Origin: Microcebus murinus | Taxonomy: Eukaryota > Chordata > Mammalia > Primates > Cheirogaleidae | Direction: 5' to 3' | Assembly: GCF_040939455.1 (NCBI RefSeq) | Contig: NC_134117.1 | Coordinates: forward strand, 61,774,501-61,838,500 | Length of the DNA: 64,000 nt | In this document: one piece after another, positions 51,257 through 56,532 of the stretch | Layout: each line of letters opens with the position of its first letter | Position numbering within the stretch: the first letter of the stretch is position 1 | Made by a program: the position numbers and the translations under genes | The notes under the pieces: generated by a model | What the model was told of the DNA's origin: nothing | Databases searched by the model: none | Seen by the model: the letters and a program-made list of their open reading frames with translations, nothing else

Positions 51257-52016
51257 CTGGGGCTAGGGAAAGGTGTTGACTTACTCAGCAGGTTAAATGC
51301 CCTCAGGGATAATGTTTGGGTCTCATCACAAAGAGCTGGTGGCTGGCTCTCTTTGTCACTCATCTGTAGGGAGAACAAGGCCTTCAGACTAAAACCAGGG
51401 ACCCTGGGCATAGCTGAGGAAACTGAGGCATGAAGCCAAGAAAGACACGGTGCCTGGCTATAAGGAAAACAGGAAAATACAACCGAGCAATCCACAGTCC
51501 CCTCCCCATAGGGAGACAGACAGTGGCCATAAAATTAAATACTAGGAAAGTATCACCCTTTTGCTAAACACCGATGGTCCTCCTCCTACTCCATAACAGA
51601 GAAGTCTAGGCATTTCCCACAGGCAGATGGAGAGGCTCGAGCTTCTGGCTTTTTCCCAGAGATCAGGGGGACCAACAAAGGCCCTTCACCCCAAGAATCA
51701 TACAGACGTGTCCAACTGTCCTCATGGGAAAGATCCCACTGTGTGTCAAGAATCCAGGCATGTCACTGTTCCGGGGAAGCCTGAGGTGTGTAAGGCTGAG
51801 ATCCCCACATGAAAGACACCTGTGCTGTGTGCAGTGGCGCCCTGGTCGGGGGAAGCCGTCCCCTCCAAAGCAGAGAGAAAGGGGAGTCCAGGATGGCTCT
51901 ACTGCCGCGGCACTCACCTGCTTCAGGAGGATGCCTGCCAGCTCCTCTGCCCAAGATTGTACCTTGCGACCTCCGTGTTTGCTGCGGTACAGGGCTTTCA
52001 GGACGCCGCAGAGACA
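2771..52016 (-). CDS. MROH-family HEAT-repeat protein gene (34 coding exons, 5' end outside window)
   Basis: Thirty-four exons on the minus strand join into one frame of 4155 bases (about 1384 residues plus stop). Each junction was read by hand: AG before and GT after, and phases agree at all 33 joins, so the gene looks intact. The translation is helical, rich in Leu/Ala and resembles maestro heat-like repeat (MROH) proteins, which are built of HEAT-type helix pairs; known members are typically 1300-1700 residues. Molecular function of the family is poorly defined. Similarity includes a WED-LLQ segment followed by [11 protein letters not shown], and QREG then RHL. The paralog is not settled. 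From memory the human MROH2A, MROH1 and MROH5 proteins look like relatives rather than orthologs, so MROH3 or MROH4 (pseudogenes in human), MROH7 or MROH9 are open options. The exons are GC-rich against AT-rich repeat-filled introns. Family call 0.85, paralog unknown. Confidence 0.85.
3028..4137. repeat. Intron with AT-rich stretch and an ancient interspersed repeat
   Basis: From about 3495 to 4070 the text resembles a common old mammalian repeat ('CCTGGCACTGTGCTAGGTGC', 'TGGCATTTGAGCCTAGATCT', 'CTGGCTGCTATGTGGAGAAC'). I cannot name its family with confidence. No exon is visible. Confidence 0.4.
4144..4602 (+). repeat. 5' LTR
   Basis: Starts TGTTGGAGAC and ends GGCCGGGACA, giving TG...CA ends; 459 bp. 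It has a TATATAAA box at 4463-4470 and AGTAAA at 4487-4492 as a possible poly(A) signal. It matches the 3' LTR over its full length at about 95%. Confidence 0.95.
4463..4470 (+). promoter_or_regulatory. TATA box of the 5' LTR promoter
   Basis: TATATAAA within TGTATATAAAACC, about 130 bp before the LTR end, the usual spacing for a short R-U5. The same motif is kept in the 3' LTR. Confidence 0.7.
4605..4622 (+). other. Primer binding site, tRNA-Lys(1,2) type
   Basis: TGGCGCCCAATGTGGGGC begins two bases after the LTR. It differs from the Lys1,2 complement by a single C-to-T at a former CpG. Lys1,2 priming is usual for type D viruses. Confidence 0.9.
4731..4739 (+). promoter_or_regulatory. Probable major splice donor of the provirus
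   Basis: CTG/GTGAGTA is a strong donor between the primer site and gag, pairing naturally with the acceptor at 10306. A weaker GAG/GTGAGG at 4625-4633 is the alternative. Confidence 0.55.
4757..6901 (+). pseudogene. gag: gag, betaretroviral (MA-pp-CA-NC), interrupted by stops
   Basis: Encodes the virion structural precursor. Start at the ATG at 4757, because Gly follows Met (a myristoylation signal, MGHSLS) and the basic KVKK-like helix comes soon after. In order: matrix; a proline-rich region with a PPPY late motif (5429-5440); an acidic/basic linker (5760-5830); capsid, with its major homology region near 6290-6330 ([14 protein letters not shown]); then nucleocapsid with two CCHC knuckles, [14 protein letters not shown] and [14 protein letters not shown]. 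All lie in one frame with no frameshift, but stops occur at 5651, 6056, 6104, 6128 and 6233. The segment 6320-6901 is open and reaches the normal gag stop. The intact N-terminal frame is 299 codons. Confidence 0.92.
6772..6778 (+). promoter_or_regulatory. gag-pro -1 ribosomal frameshift site
   Basis: GGGAAAC sits with AAC as a gag-frame codon, the correct X XXY YYZ register. The -1 frame is open from here to 7395 and enters dUTPase. A GC-rich stretch at 6779-6803 (GAGGGGCCAGCCCCGGGCCC) seven bases on could form the stem or pseudoknot. This heptamer is the betaretroviral one. Confidence 0.88.
6772..7709 (+). pseudogene. pro: pro: dUTPase plus aspartic protease with G-patch, frame-broken
   Basis: Made as Gag-Pro by frameshifting. 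In the -1 frame a dUTPase runs from about 6889 (SAGVDL motif) through [13 protein letters not shown] near 7050-7090, then the protease begins, with its active site DSGAD at 7306-7320. At about 7325-7365 the frame changes: the frame ends at a TAA at 7393 while the protease remainder continues one frame over (from about 7365), with a stop at about 7432, and finishes with a G-patch ([13 protein letters not shown], about 7590-7626) ending at TGA 7707. dUTPase keeps retroviral dUTP out of viral DNA; the protease matures Gag. dUTPase is open, protease is not. Confidence 0.85.
7696..10290 (+). pseudogene. pol: pol: reverse transcriptase, RNase H, integrase; stops only near the start
   Basis: RT begins near 7700; in-frame stops at 7741, 7762 and 7864 break its first 60 codons. 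From 7867 to 10290 (808 codons) the frame is unbroken. RT carries YMDD at 8242-8253. RNase H (about 9050-9440) has TDRS where TDGS is usual, and YTDSSYVAH. Integrase follows: an HHCC zinc domain (HNLHHLNA...CRAC, 9473-9568) and the catalytic D, D, E at 9640, 9811 and 9919, with exactly 35 residues between the last two. The C-terminal domain has WLPERAIKL. The pol frame is +1 to the protease remainder, where -1 is expected, so a further small indel lies near the pro-pol junction. Confidence 0.92.
10291..10306 (+). promoter_or_regulatory. env splice acceptor
   Basis: TTCTGTTCTCTTCCAG is an excellent polypyrimidine tract and AG, 7 bases before the env ATG at 10314. It would make the spliced env message from the leader donor. 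Confidence 0.75.
10314..12317 (+). pseudogene. env: env, gammaretrovirus/type D-like SU and TM, three TGA stops
   Basis: Encodes the envelope glycoprotein. ATG at 10314 follows the splice acceptor and opens a signal peptide (LILLCLVLA). One frame throughout, with TGA stops at 10479, 10875 and 11175. SU shows [10 protein letters not shown], a proline-rich hinge near 11010-11130 and CWVC (11205-11216), the CXXC that pairs covalently with TM. A basic cleavage region VKRE lies near 11625, followed by a Gly/Ala fusion peptide. TM has the LQNRKGLDL helix, CX6CC at 11877-11903, a membrane span at about 12045-12110 and a cytoplasmic tail to TGA 12315. The end part 11178-12317 is open for 379 codons. 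This env type marks type D and some gamma viruses. Confidence 0.92.
12305..12550 (+). ncRNA. Constitutive transport element-like RNA structure
   Basis: Between env and the 3' LTR two loop motifs occur twice in mirrored order: ATGACGGGATTA (12314) and ATGATGGGAA (12376) on the left arm, CCTAAGACA (12455-12463 and 12534-12542) on the right. Arms between them pair: CGCGATG (12326-12332) with CATCGCG (12524-12530), CCGCG-ACCAG with CTGGTCGCGG, GTAGGT with ACCTAC. This two-fold hairpin with CCTAAGACA loops is the layout of the type D virus CTE, which binds NXF1 to export unspliced RNA. The left loop overlaps the env stop codon. Confidence 0.8.
12582..12596 (+). other. Polypurine tract
   Basis: AAAGATAGGGGGAGA directly precedes the 3' LTR, the primer site for plus-strand DNA. 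An AATAAA at 12579-12584 overlaps its start. Confidence 0.85.
12597..13054 (+). repeat. 3' LTR
   Basis: TGTTGGAGAC to GGCCGGGACA, 458 bp, full-length match to the 5' LTR with about 21 differences and one deleted C. It retains the TATA box and is followed by the AGAAAG duplication. Confidence 0.95.
13433..13514 (+). pseudogene. tRNA-Arg(UCU) pseudogene with intron-like insert
   Basis: GGATCCATGGTGCAATGGAT and AGCACATTGGACTTCTAG match the 5' half of vertebrate tRNA-Arg(UCU), with box A and anticodon TCT (13466-13468). An insert of about ten bases follows the anticodon loop, where this tRNA normally has its intron, then ATTCCAAAGGT. The T arm and acceptor stem are eroded (GGGTCATAATTGAAACC), so it is unlikely to function. 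Confidence 0.65.
13866..14048 (-). repeat. Old Alu fragment, antisense
   Basis: 'GTCTTGAACTCCTGCTCTCA', 'GGGATTATAGGCATGAGCCA' are reverse-complement Alu text, diverged and lacking the left monomer. Confidence 0.7.
14090..18485 (+). mobile_element. Degenerate L1 LINE, sense
   Basis: Endonuclease-region text ([14 protein letters not shown] frame at 14755-14800), RT-region text and the 3' part ('CCACTTATACCCCCTAAATC', A-rich tail) follow in order. ORF2 is cut by many stops and frame changes; only pieces such as 14527-14820, 15499-15714 and 17811-18056 stay open. No ORF1 is visible. A second L1-type tail ('TATAACCTTAATACCTGTAC') at 18405-18485 suggests two overlapping 3' ends. Confidence 0.85.
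15371..15399. repeat. (CA)n microsatellite within L1
   Basis: About 13 AC units interrupt the L1 ORF2 remnant. Confidence 0.9.
18486..19662. repeat. Intron with old L1-like sequence
   Basis: About 18490-18830 and 18940-19340 look like degraded L1 ('ATCAATACTATAGAAGATCG', 'AATGTTCATGAATACGGGAG'). A (TG)n(TA)n microsatellite lies at 18907-18940. No exon seen. Confidence 0.4.
18907..18940. repeat. (TG)n(TA)n microsatellite
   Basis: About nine TG units pass directly into seven TA units. Confidence 0.9.
19663..19728 (-). CDS. MROH-like gene, exon 33 of 34 seen
   Basis: Acceptor ATCTGTAG, donor GTGAGT; 66 bases. With the split Gly codon it reads [20 protein letters not shown], following NFI as the 'FIG' helix does in relatives. 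Residues 1278-1299. It is followed by a 16.6-kb intron holding the ERV. Confidence 0.75.
20100..20745 (+). repeat. Old L1-like 3' region in intron
   Basis: 'CATTGCAGAGAGCATTTGGC', 'TTGGATCCAGCCATTCTACT' and 'TGGTAGCAGTGGTTACATCC' resemble ancient L1 ORF2 end and 3' UTR. Strongly diverged; the family is not assigned. Confidence 0.45.
21059..21164 (-). CDS. MROH-like gene, exon 32 of 34 seen
   Basis: Acceptor GCTCCGCAG, donor GTAAGC; 106 bases. Reads [20 protein letters not shown] and [10 protein letters not shown], the family's penultimate HEAT repeat. Residues 1243-1277. Confidence 0.85.
21975..22097 (-). CDS. MROH-like gene, exon 31 of 34 seen
   Basis: Acceptor CACCCATAG, donor GTGAGTG; 123 bases, phase 0. 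Reads [20 protein letters not shown] and ends QDTCAYL. Residues 1202-1242. Confidence 0.85.
22355..22513 (-). CDS. MROH-like gene, exon 30 of 34 seen
   Basis: Acceptor CCCTGGCAG, donor GTACAC; 159 bases, phase 0. Reads [20 protein letters not shown] and [19 protein letters not shown], a HEAT repeat. Residues 1149-1201. Confidence 0.9.
22514..24921. other. Intron, 2.4 kb, no exon seen
   Basis: About 22780-23400 is AT-rich without a recognised repeat. About 23820-24200 resembles an L1 intergenic segment ('CAAAATAAAGACATCTTCAT', 'TGTAAACATGTGGGTAATTC'). The rest is unassigned. Confidence 0.4.
24922..25095 (-). CDS. MROH-like gene, exon 29 of 34 seen
   Basis: Acceptor TTCCAAATAG, donor GTATGT; 174 bases, phase 0. 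Reads [20 protein letters not shown] then [16 protein letters not shown], an evident HEAT repeat. Residues 1091-1148. Confidence 0.9.
25404..25544 (-). CDS. MROH-like gene, exon 28 of 34 seen
   Basis: Acceptor TGCCCCACAG, donor GTAAGA; 141 bases, phase 0. Reads [20 protein letters not shown] and [15 protein letters not shown], matching the 'VR.LSLRGLGN' type HEAT repeat. Residues 1044-1090. Confidence 0.85.
25956..26073 (-). CDS. MROH-like gene, exon 27 of 34 seen
   Basis: Acceptor CCCATCCCAG, donor GTGAGA; 118 bases with one base completing an Arg codon. Reads [20 protein letters not shown] and ends ARAVYAQ. Residues 1004-1043; 'ARAM' followed by a helix pair recurs in MROH proteins. Confidence 0.85.
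26297..26431 (-). CDS. MROH-like gene, exon 26 of 34 seen
   Basis: Acceptor GTGTCCTTCAG, donor GTGGAA; 135 bases. Reads [20 protein letters not shown], ending TWVMDLT. Residues 959-1003. The donor is weak beyond GT, yet phase joins on both sides. Confidence 0.8.
26432..27246. other. Intron, 0.8 kb
   Basis: A MIR-like piece may lie at about 26850-26935 ('TGAGAAAACTGAATTCCAGG'). Nothing else recognised. Confidence 0.35.
27247..27440 (-). CDS. MROH-like gene, exon 25 of 34 seen
   Basis: Acceptor CTTCCCCAG, donor GTGAGC; 194 bases, phase 0 in. Reads [20 protein letters not shown], then [14 protein letters not shown], and an acidic loop [10 protein letters not shown]. Residues 895-958. Confidence 0.85.
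28060..28195 (-). CDS. MROH-like gene, exon 24 of 34 seen
   Basis: Acceptor GGTCTTGCAG, donor GTCAGT; 136 bases. Reads [20 protein letters not shown] and a charged end [17 protein letters not shown]. Residues 849-894. 'P.PWD..T...W.A' across this junction is a family hallmark. Confidence 0.85.
28471..28625 (-). CDS. MROH-like gene, exon 23 of 34 seen
   Basis: Acceptor TCCTGTAG, donor GTACCG; 155 bases. Reads [20 protein letters not shown] and ends LLSKPWPWD, with a split Ser codon to the next exon. Residues 798-848. Confidence 0.85.
29440..29705 (+). repeat. MIR-like SINE
   Basis: 'CATTTTATAGGTGAGTGAAG', 'TAGTACTAGAGCCAGGAGAG' and 'GGGCTCCTGACTTATAGGGC' are typical MIR core and 3' text, diverged. 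Confidence 0.5.
29728..29877 (-). CDS. MROH-like gene, exon 22 of 34 seen
   Basis: Acceptor CGTGTTGCAG, donor GTAGTG; 150 bases, phase 0. Reads [20 protein letters not shown] then [17 protein letters not shown]. Residues 748-797. A 115-bp tandem duplication starts 39 bp upstream of its acceptor side (29916-30142). Confidence 0.85.
29916..30142. repeat. Two-copy tandem duplication, 115-bp unit
   Basis: CCTGCCTCAGATGGCCCAGA starts at 29916 and again at 30031. The copies run in parallel to CTTCCAGA with one visible mismatch (CCAGGCAAGG / CCTGGCAAGG). It lies in the intron just upstream of exon 22. Confidence 0.95.
30580..30677 (-). CDS. MROH-like gene, exon 21 of 34 seen
   Basis: Acceptor TTTGTTTCAG, donor GTGAGG; 98 bases. 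Reads [20 protein letters not shown], a likely loop, and ends NTIQIGK. Residues 715-747. Confidence 0.8.
31086..31221 (-). CDS. MROH-like gene, exon 20 of 34 seen
   Basis: Acceptor TGCCCCGAG, donor GTACGC; 136 bases. Reads [20 protein letters not shown] then [20 protein letters not shown]. Residues 670-714. The acceptor is poor in pyrimidines next to the AG but the frame is well supported. Confidence 0.8.
31875..31979 (-). CDS. MROH-like gene, exon 19 of 34 seen
   Basis: Acceptor TCCCTCCAG, donor GTGAGTG; 105 bases, phase 0. Reads [20 protein letters not shown], the family 'W..S..EHERERA' helix, ending KMNNFQ. Residues 635-669. Confidence 0.85.
32000..34892. other. Intron, 2.9 kb, AT-rich repeats
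   Basis: About 32250-34270 is AT-rich with L1-like stretches ('GAAATATGTTGACTGGCTCA') that I cannot classify. A (CA)n tract occupies 34538-34591. No exon seen. Confidence 0.35.
34536..34592. repeat. (CA)n microsatellite
   Basis: Two CA runs separated by CCACAGGACACACACATG. Confidence 0.9.
34893..34982 (-). CDS. MROH-like gene, exon 18 of 34 seen
   Basis: Acceptor CATCCATCAG, donor GTGAGTG; 90 bases, phase 0. Reads [20 protein letters not shown] and ends IQSCLE. Residues 605-634. Confidence 0.85.
34983..36400. other. Intron, 1.4 kb, GC-rich
   Basis: A 288-codon minus-strand open frame (35363-36229) is present but has no domain and no splice link; treated as chance in GC-rich DNA. No repeat recognised. 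Confidence 0.4.
36401..36536 (-). CDS. MROH-like gene, exon 17 of 34 seen
   Basis: Acceptor TGGGCCTTAG, donor GTAAGG; 136 bases entering with one base of a split Arg codon. Reads [20 protein letters not shown] and ends GRANV. Residues 559-604. Confidence 0.85.
37146..37225 (-). CDS. MROH-like gene, exon 16 of 34 seen
   Basis: Acceptor GCTGTCACAG, donor GTAGCA; 80 bases. Reads [20 protein letters not shown], the conserved 'EP...SPIRxKAM' segment of MROH proteins, then AIIADV. Residues 533-558. Confidence 0.85.
37577..37699 (-). CDS. MROH-like gene, exon 15 of 34 seen
   Basis: Acceptor TTGGTTCAG, donor GTAAGTG; 123 bases, phase 0. Reads [20 protein letters not shown] and ends DLVASMV. Residues 492-532. 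Confidence 0.85.
38446..38598 (-). CDS. MROH-like gene, exon 14 of 34 seen
   Basis: Acceptor CCCCCCACAG, donor GTACTT; 153 bases, phase 0. Reads [20 protein letters not shown], ending HYGHCIVEK. Residues 441-491. Confidence 0.8.
38931..39053 (-). CDS. MROH-like gene, exon 13 of 34 seen
   Basis: Acceptor CTTGTTACAG, donor GTGACG; 123 bases, phase 0. Reads [20 protein letters not shown] and ends SCVLTLTK. Residues 400-440; it continues the REG-RHL segment typical of the family. Confidence 0.85.
39054..41773. other. Intron, 2.7 kb
   Basis: GC-rich on the left with chance open frames; a MIR/L2-like piece near 40105-40230 ('CCTGTTATCTCACTGATCCT') and a sense MIR at 41560-41735. No exon seen. Confidence 0.4.
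41560..41735 (+). repeat. MIR SINE
   Basis: 'CATTTGGCAGTGGAGGAAAC', 'GTGCACAGCGAGTAAGTGAC', 'TGAGATTCCAACCCAGGCGG' is classic MIR text in sense. Confidence 0.75.
41774..41890 (-). CDS. MROH-like gene, exon 12 of 34 seen
   Basis: Acceptor CCACCCTAG, donor GTGAGG; 117 bases, phase 0. Reads [20 protein letters not shown], the family's 'FLY' helix, and ends PQQRE. Residues 361-399. Confidence 0.85.
41891..44486. other. Intron, 2.6 kb, GC-rich
   Basis: A 285-codon plus-strand frame at 42314-43171 is Ser/Pro/Leu-rich with no domain; I take it as chance. A MIR-like SINE lies near 43830-44020. No exon seen. Confidence 0.4.
43830..44020 (+). repeat. MIR-like SINE
   Basis: 'CTTTACAAGGCACCTGCACA', 'TCCTGAGATGAACAGTTATT' and a downstream 'GGGACCCAGGCCTTCC' fit a diverged MIR. 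Confidence 0.45.
44487..44594 (-). CDS. MROH-like gene, exon 11 of 34 seen
   Basis: Acceptor CTTCCTCAG, donor GTGCGT; 108 bases, phase 0. Reads [20 protein letters not shown] and ends in an acidic run GSDEEEQK. Residues 325-360. Confidence 0.85.
44835..44970 (+). repeat. MIR-like SINE
   Basis: 'CCCATATGACAGACGGAGTA' and 'GAAACCGCTTGCCCAAGGAC' match the MIR core with moderate divergence. Confidence 0.5.
45187..45239 (-). CDS. MROH-like gene, exon 10 of 34 seen
   Basis: Acceptor CTGTCACAG, donor GTGAGC; 53 bases. With the split codon it gives [18 protein letters not shown], the position of the conserved 'WEDxLxQ' stretch seen across MROH proteins. Residues 307-324. Confidence 0.85.
45714..45873 (-). 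CDS. MROH-like gene, exon 9 of 34 seen
   Basis: Acceptor CGCCTGCCAG, donor GTGAGG; 160 bases. Reads [20 protein letters not shown], then [20 protein letters not shown]. Residues 254-306; the last codon is split with the next exon. Confidence 0.85.
46602..46690 (-). CDS. MROH-like gene, exon 8 of 34 seen
   Basis: Acceptor CCCCTGGAG, donor GTAAGTG; 89 bases. Reads [20 protein letters not shown] and ends HLLSHLV. Residues 224-253. The polypyrimidine tract before the acceptor is only moderate. Confidence 0.75.
47297..47441 (-). CDS. MROH-like gene, exon 7 of 34 seen
   Basis: Acceptor CCTCCCAG, donor GTAAGTAC; 145 bases. Reads [20 protein letters not shown] and ends SSFYVR. Residues 176-223. Confidence 0.85.
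48235..48279 (-). CDS. MROH-like gene, exon 6 of 34 seen (45-base microexon-sized)
   Basis: Acceptor CTTCCTCCAG, donor GTACAA (weaker); only 15 codons, [15 protein letters not shown], phase 0 both sides. Residues 161-175. Skipping it would keep the frame. Confidence 0.65.
48507..48623 (-). CDS. MROH-like gene, exon 5 of 34 seen
   Basis: Acceptor ACCCTGCAG, donor GTGAGC; 117 bases, phase 0. Reads [20 protein letters not shown] and ends [10 protein letters not shown]. Residues 122-160. Confidence 0.85.
48624..49491. other. Intron, 0.9 kb
   Basis: No exon or recognisable repeat; local echoes of 'TGTCTACATGGTGTCCTAGG' near 48930 form a short imperfect repeat. Confidence 0.35.
49492..49565 (-). 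CDS. MROH-like gene, exon 4 of 34 seen
   Basis: Acceptor TTTCTCTAG, donor GTGAGC; 74 bases, entering with two bases of a split codon. Reads [20 protein letters not shown]. Residues about 97-121. The frame was chosen by phase with both neighbours; another frame is open here but does not join. Confidence 0.75.
49566..50578. other. Intron, 1.0 kb, with MIR
   Basis: MIR sense copy at about 50300-50490 ('CCATTTTTCAGAAGAAGTCA', 'GCTGCACAGCTAGTAAGAGG'). Nothing else recognised. Confidence 0.5.
50579..50689 (-). CDS. MROH-like gene, exon 3 of 34 seen
   Basis: Acceptor CCGGATAG, donor GTGAGT; 111 bases. Reads [20 protein letters not shown] then [12 protein letters not shown], a typical amphipathic helix pair. 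Residues about 60-96. Confidence 0.8.
51224..51254. repeat. (CA)n microsatellite
   Basis: About 15 AC units, some 30 bp from the donor side of exon 2. Confidence 0.9.
51285..51363 (-). CDS. MROH-like gene, exon 2 of 34 seen
   Basis: Acceptor TCCCTACAG, donor GTAAGT; 79 bases. It begins with an in-frame ATG ([12 protein letters not shown]) and ends FNLL, leaving one base that joins the next exon. The ATG is probably internal, because the preceding exon joins in frame. Confidence 0.75.
51918..52016 (-). CDS. MROH-like gene, exon 1 of 34 seen
   Basis: Residues 1-33 of the part in view, starting [18 protein letters not shown] and ending LLKQ. Acceptor CACACAG, donor GTGAGT; 99 bases, phase 0 in and out. 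The initiator Met is not in this exon, so the true start lies upstream. Confidence 0.75.
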
Positions 52017-53503
52017 CTGTGTGAGGAAGGACAGTCAGGGTTAGGCTTCCCGGCCCTTCCACAGCCTCAGGGGAAATACTCTTTCCTCACATCTTCTCTT
52101 CAAGGAGGAGCCAAGCCATAGTCACTGCACATGGCTCTCTTAGACTTTTTCAAGGCAGGCTCAGGGGCCAGTTCTTCCACAGCTCAACTCAGCCAGAAAC
52201 TGTCCTTTCGCCTCACCCAACAAGCTAGACTGATTTTCAAATAACCCCATCATTCCACAGAAACTGCCAGGGCAATTCCACACTGCAAGTGTAGGCTGAC
52301 TTCAAAGAAACAGGATGACATAACCATGGCCAAAGCAAGAACCGGTTCTATTGTTCTCTGACATTAAAGTTTCTGAAGACTACATCTAAAAACCTGAAAA
52401 CCTCCCTTCTGCCTTCTGGATTCTTCCATTTTGTAGCTTATTCTTACCACTGGTGTGAGGAAACACTCTCAGATTCCACATGTGAGCACATGCCCTTTGA
52501 TTTCTTTAAAAAACAGCTTTGTCGAAGGATAATTGACATATCATAAACTGCACATACTAAATGTACAATTTGAGGAATTTTGACAAATGTATACACCTGT
52601 AAAACTGTCACCACAATTAAAAGAATGAACATTTCCATCATCCCCAAAAGTTGGACCTTCCTCTGTGTAATCCCTCCTTTCCTGCGCTACCCTAGGCCAC
52701 CAGGGCTCTGCTTTCTGTCAATGTAGACCTGTCCCTTGTGTTTTACGAAACCGCCAAACTGTTTTCCAAAGCGGTGTTCCCATTCATTCTAATAGATGTG
52801 TACTGGAATCTCAAATATTCCCATTTTCTTAGGCCTTTCTTAATGTCTCACAGCAATGATGTGTAGTTTCCAGGATACAGGTTTTATGTGCCTATATTCA
52901 TATTTATTCCCTAGTATTTCATATTTGAATAGTTGATCATGCTGACTGAAAATAAAGACAGTTGTACTGCTTCCTTTCTGATGTGTATGCCAATCAGGTC
53001 AAATTGTTTTATAGCATTGTTTAAATCTTTCATATGTCTATTGGTGGTATAGCTATTCTATCAGTTATTGAAAGAGGCATGTTGAAATCTCTGAGTGCAA
53101 TTATGAATTTGTCTATTTCTTCTTAGAGTTCTATAAGTTTTTGCCTTATGTATTTTGGGGCTCTGCTATTAGGTACAAAATCATTAGAACTCTTATGTGC
53201 TCTTGGTAAATTGACCCCTGTGTGGTTATGAGATGAGCGTCTTTAGCCCTGAACACAGTTTTGCTCTGAAATCTACTTTTTCTGATATGAATATAGCCAA
53301 TACAGCCTTTTGGTTGAGAAGTGTTAGCAGAGTATATCTTTTTCTCTCCTTTTACTTTTCACCTATTTGTTGCTTGATCTTTCAAGTGCATTTCCTAAAG
53401 GTAGCAGACACATGGGTCTTGCTTTTTTATCCTTTTGACAATCTCTGCCTTTTAATTGGGATGTTTAGGTCATTGATCTCTAACGTGATGGTTTATGTGG
53501 TTG

Positions 53504-54228
<725 letters not shown>

Positions 54229-54589
54229 ACTATTTGTTCTCGATTAGTCTCAATTCTTTGTTCCCTTTCTCCTTTCTTTCAGTCTTTCTTCAAAATTAAT
54301 CAAATATTTTTAATAATTCCACTTTATATTCTTTATTGGCTTATTAGCTACAACACATTATTGTTTCAGTGCTTGGTAGAGTTGAGAGCACACATCTTTA
54401 ACTTGTCCCAGTCAACCTTCAAAGGATAGTATACTATCTTATGCACAGTAAGAATTACTATGTTTGCACTATAACCATACTTTGAGCTATTGTCATATAT
54501 TTCACTTCTCCATGTTACCAAGTCCCCAGTACATTATTATATTTGCTGTTTAGTTTTGTGTTTCTTTATTTTGGTTTCTTTTTCTCTTT

Positions 54590-54705
54590 TTGTGACAGGG
54601 TCTTACTATGTTGCTCAAGCCGGCCTAGAACTACTGGGCTCAAGCCATCTTCCCACCTAGGCCTCCTGAGAGCAGGACTATAGGCACATGCCACCATGCC
54701 CAGCT
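54590..54705 (-). repeat. Alu monomer-like fragment, antisense
   Basis: 'GACAGGGTCTTACTATGTTG' and 'GGGCTCAAGCCATCTTCCCA' are reverse-complement Alu left-monomer text, old. Confidence 0.65.
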
Positions 54706-56532
54706 TCATTTTTGTTTAAACAACTATCTAAGATACATATTTTAAATATAAGAAAAAATATGTACTTATCTACATAGTTATAATTTCTGCTTGTCTTCAC
54801 CCCTTTGCACAGGCAAAAAATTGTGCCCAATAATTTTGGCACCAGGGACAATATTTCCACAGCTGGGGCTGGGGGGGGGGGGAGGAAGAGCTCAGGCAGT
54901 GATATGTGGCCTGGTTCCTGACAGGACACAGACTGATAGCAGGCCATGGTATAGGGATTGGGGACTAAAGCTATAATGTATTTTCAACTGGTATCATTTT
55001 ATTTCTGGTTGAAAGATTCCTTTAACATTTTTTACACTGCAAATCTATTGATGATCAAGTCTCTCTGCTTTTGTATGCCTGAAAGCATTTTTATTTCCAA
55101 TTCATTTCTGAAAGATATTTTTCTGTGTATAGAATTCTATGAGACAGGACACAGGGCATAGATAGTGAACTAGTAGAAGCCCGGACATGCTACTTTCAAA
55201 TAGAGGATAGAACACTGCAAGTAGATACCCACCTACCCATGGACACTGCTGGAGAGAGCATTATCAATCATCAGAGAAGGTATGGGAGACGCTCAGAGCG
55301 AAGGAGATGGGGATGGGGAGATCCACTTGCCAAGATCTGAAGGTACCGTGAGGGCATATGTACACATGGGGAAGGAAGAGGAGAGAACCCCAGAACCACA
55401 CCCTGTGTGCATGGACACTGTGACTTGAGCTGGTGGGGGGCCCTAGCACCATCATGGGGGGCCCTAGCACAACCTCCATTTTGATCAGGAAACTAGCTGG
55501 AAACTGTATTGTAAAGTTGCAACAGAGAGCAAGCTCAGCAATGACCTGCTGGCCTCTGTTCCCAGGTTGCCACAGCTGAAACCACTTTAAGCTCTCAGGT
55601 CCAGAAAGCCCAATCTACACATGGATCAGCTTTGTTGCGGATGCCCCTGCAGCATCCCTTGCTGATCCTGGGAGGGAGCAGGGAGAGCAAAAGCCCTTGC
55701 ATGCCTGTGACTGAGAGCCAAGCATACTACCCACTTGAATAGAGTGGGTGATGTTGCCACTTGAGAGGTCCCACAGGAGCAGCCCCAGTAGAATCTGTGT
55801 GAGGAGAGCCAGCCAGCCATCTAGCAGCCCAGCCCATGCAGCCCCATGCACCAACCAGCAGAATAGGCTCCCTGACGTCATGTGCCACAGTGCTGAAGTA
55901 CACACCCCCAGGAACTTGTGTGTTGCATGGAGGTCCTAGGCACCATGAGCTTCCATGCCGACCAGAGGAGCAAGCTGCTGGCACTGTGAGCCATGTATAC
56001 ATCCATGAAAACATGTACCCATGCACCGTGTGGGGGGCCATGACACCACAGACCCATGTGCCACAATATTTGATATCACCAGAGATGCAGATATCCACAT
56101 ACAATCTGTCATTACATACCAGCAGCAAAGAGGACACCTCCAAGACATAGTCTTTGACCACCAACCTGGTCAAAGTCAAAATGAAGGAGAAAACTCCACA
56201 AGCTGCAAGATGAAAGCAACAACTGACCTACAAAGGAAAGCCCACCAGGCTAACAACAGGTTCCTAGCCAAGTCCTTGTAAGCCAGAAGGGACCAGGGCC
56301 CATTTTTAATCTTCTTCAACACAACAAAAGCCAGCCAAGAATTCTGTGTGCTGCAAAACTAAGTTTCATAAGTCATGGAGAAATAAAGGTTTTTCTAGAC
56401 AAGGAAACACTAAGGGAATTTGTCACCACTAGACCTGGCCTACAGGAAATGCTTAATAGTGCACTATATATGGAATAGCACAATAGATACCCTCCGATGT
56501 AAAACACCCCACAATTAAAGCTCACAGCTCTT

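Noticed and set aside
2771..52016. Naming the gene MROH2A outright
   Set aside because: Segments such as the WED...LQ and FLY regions differ too much from the human MROH2A text I recall for an ortholog; only the family call is safe.
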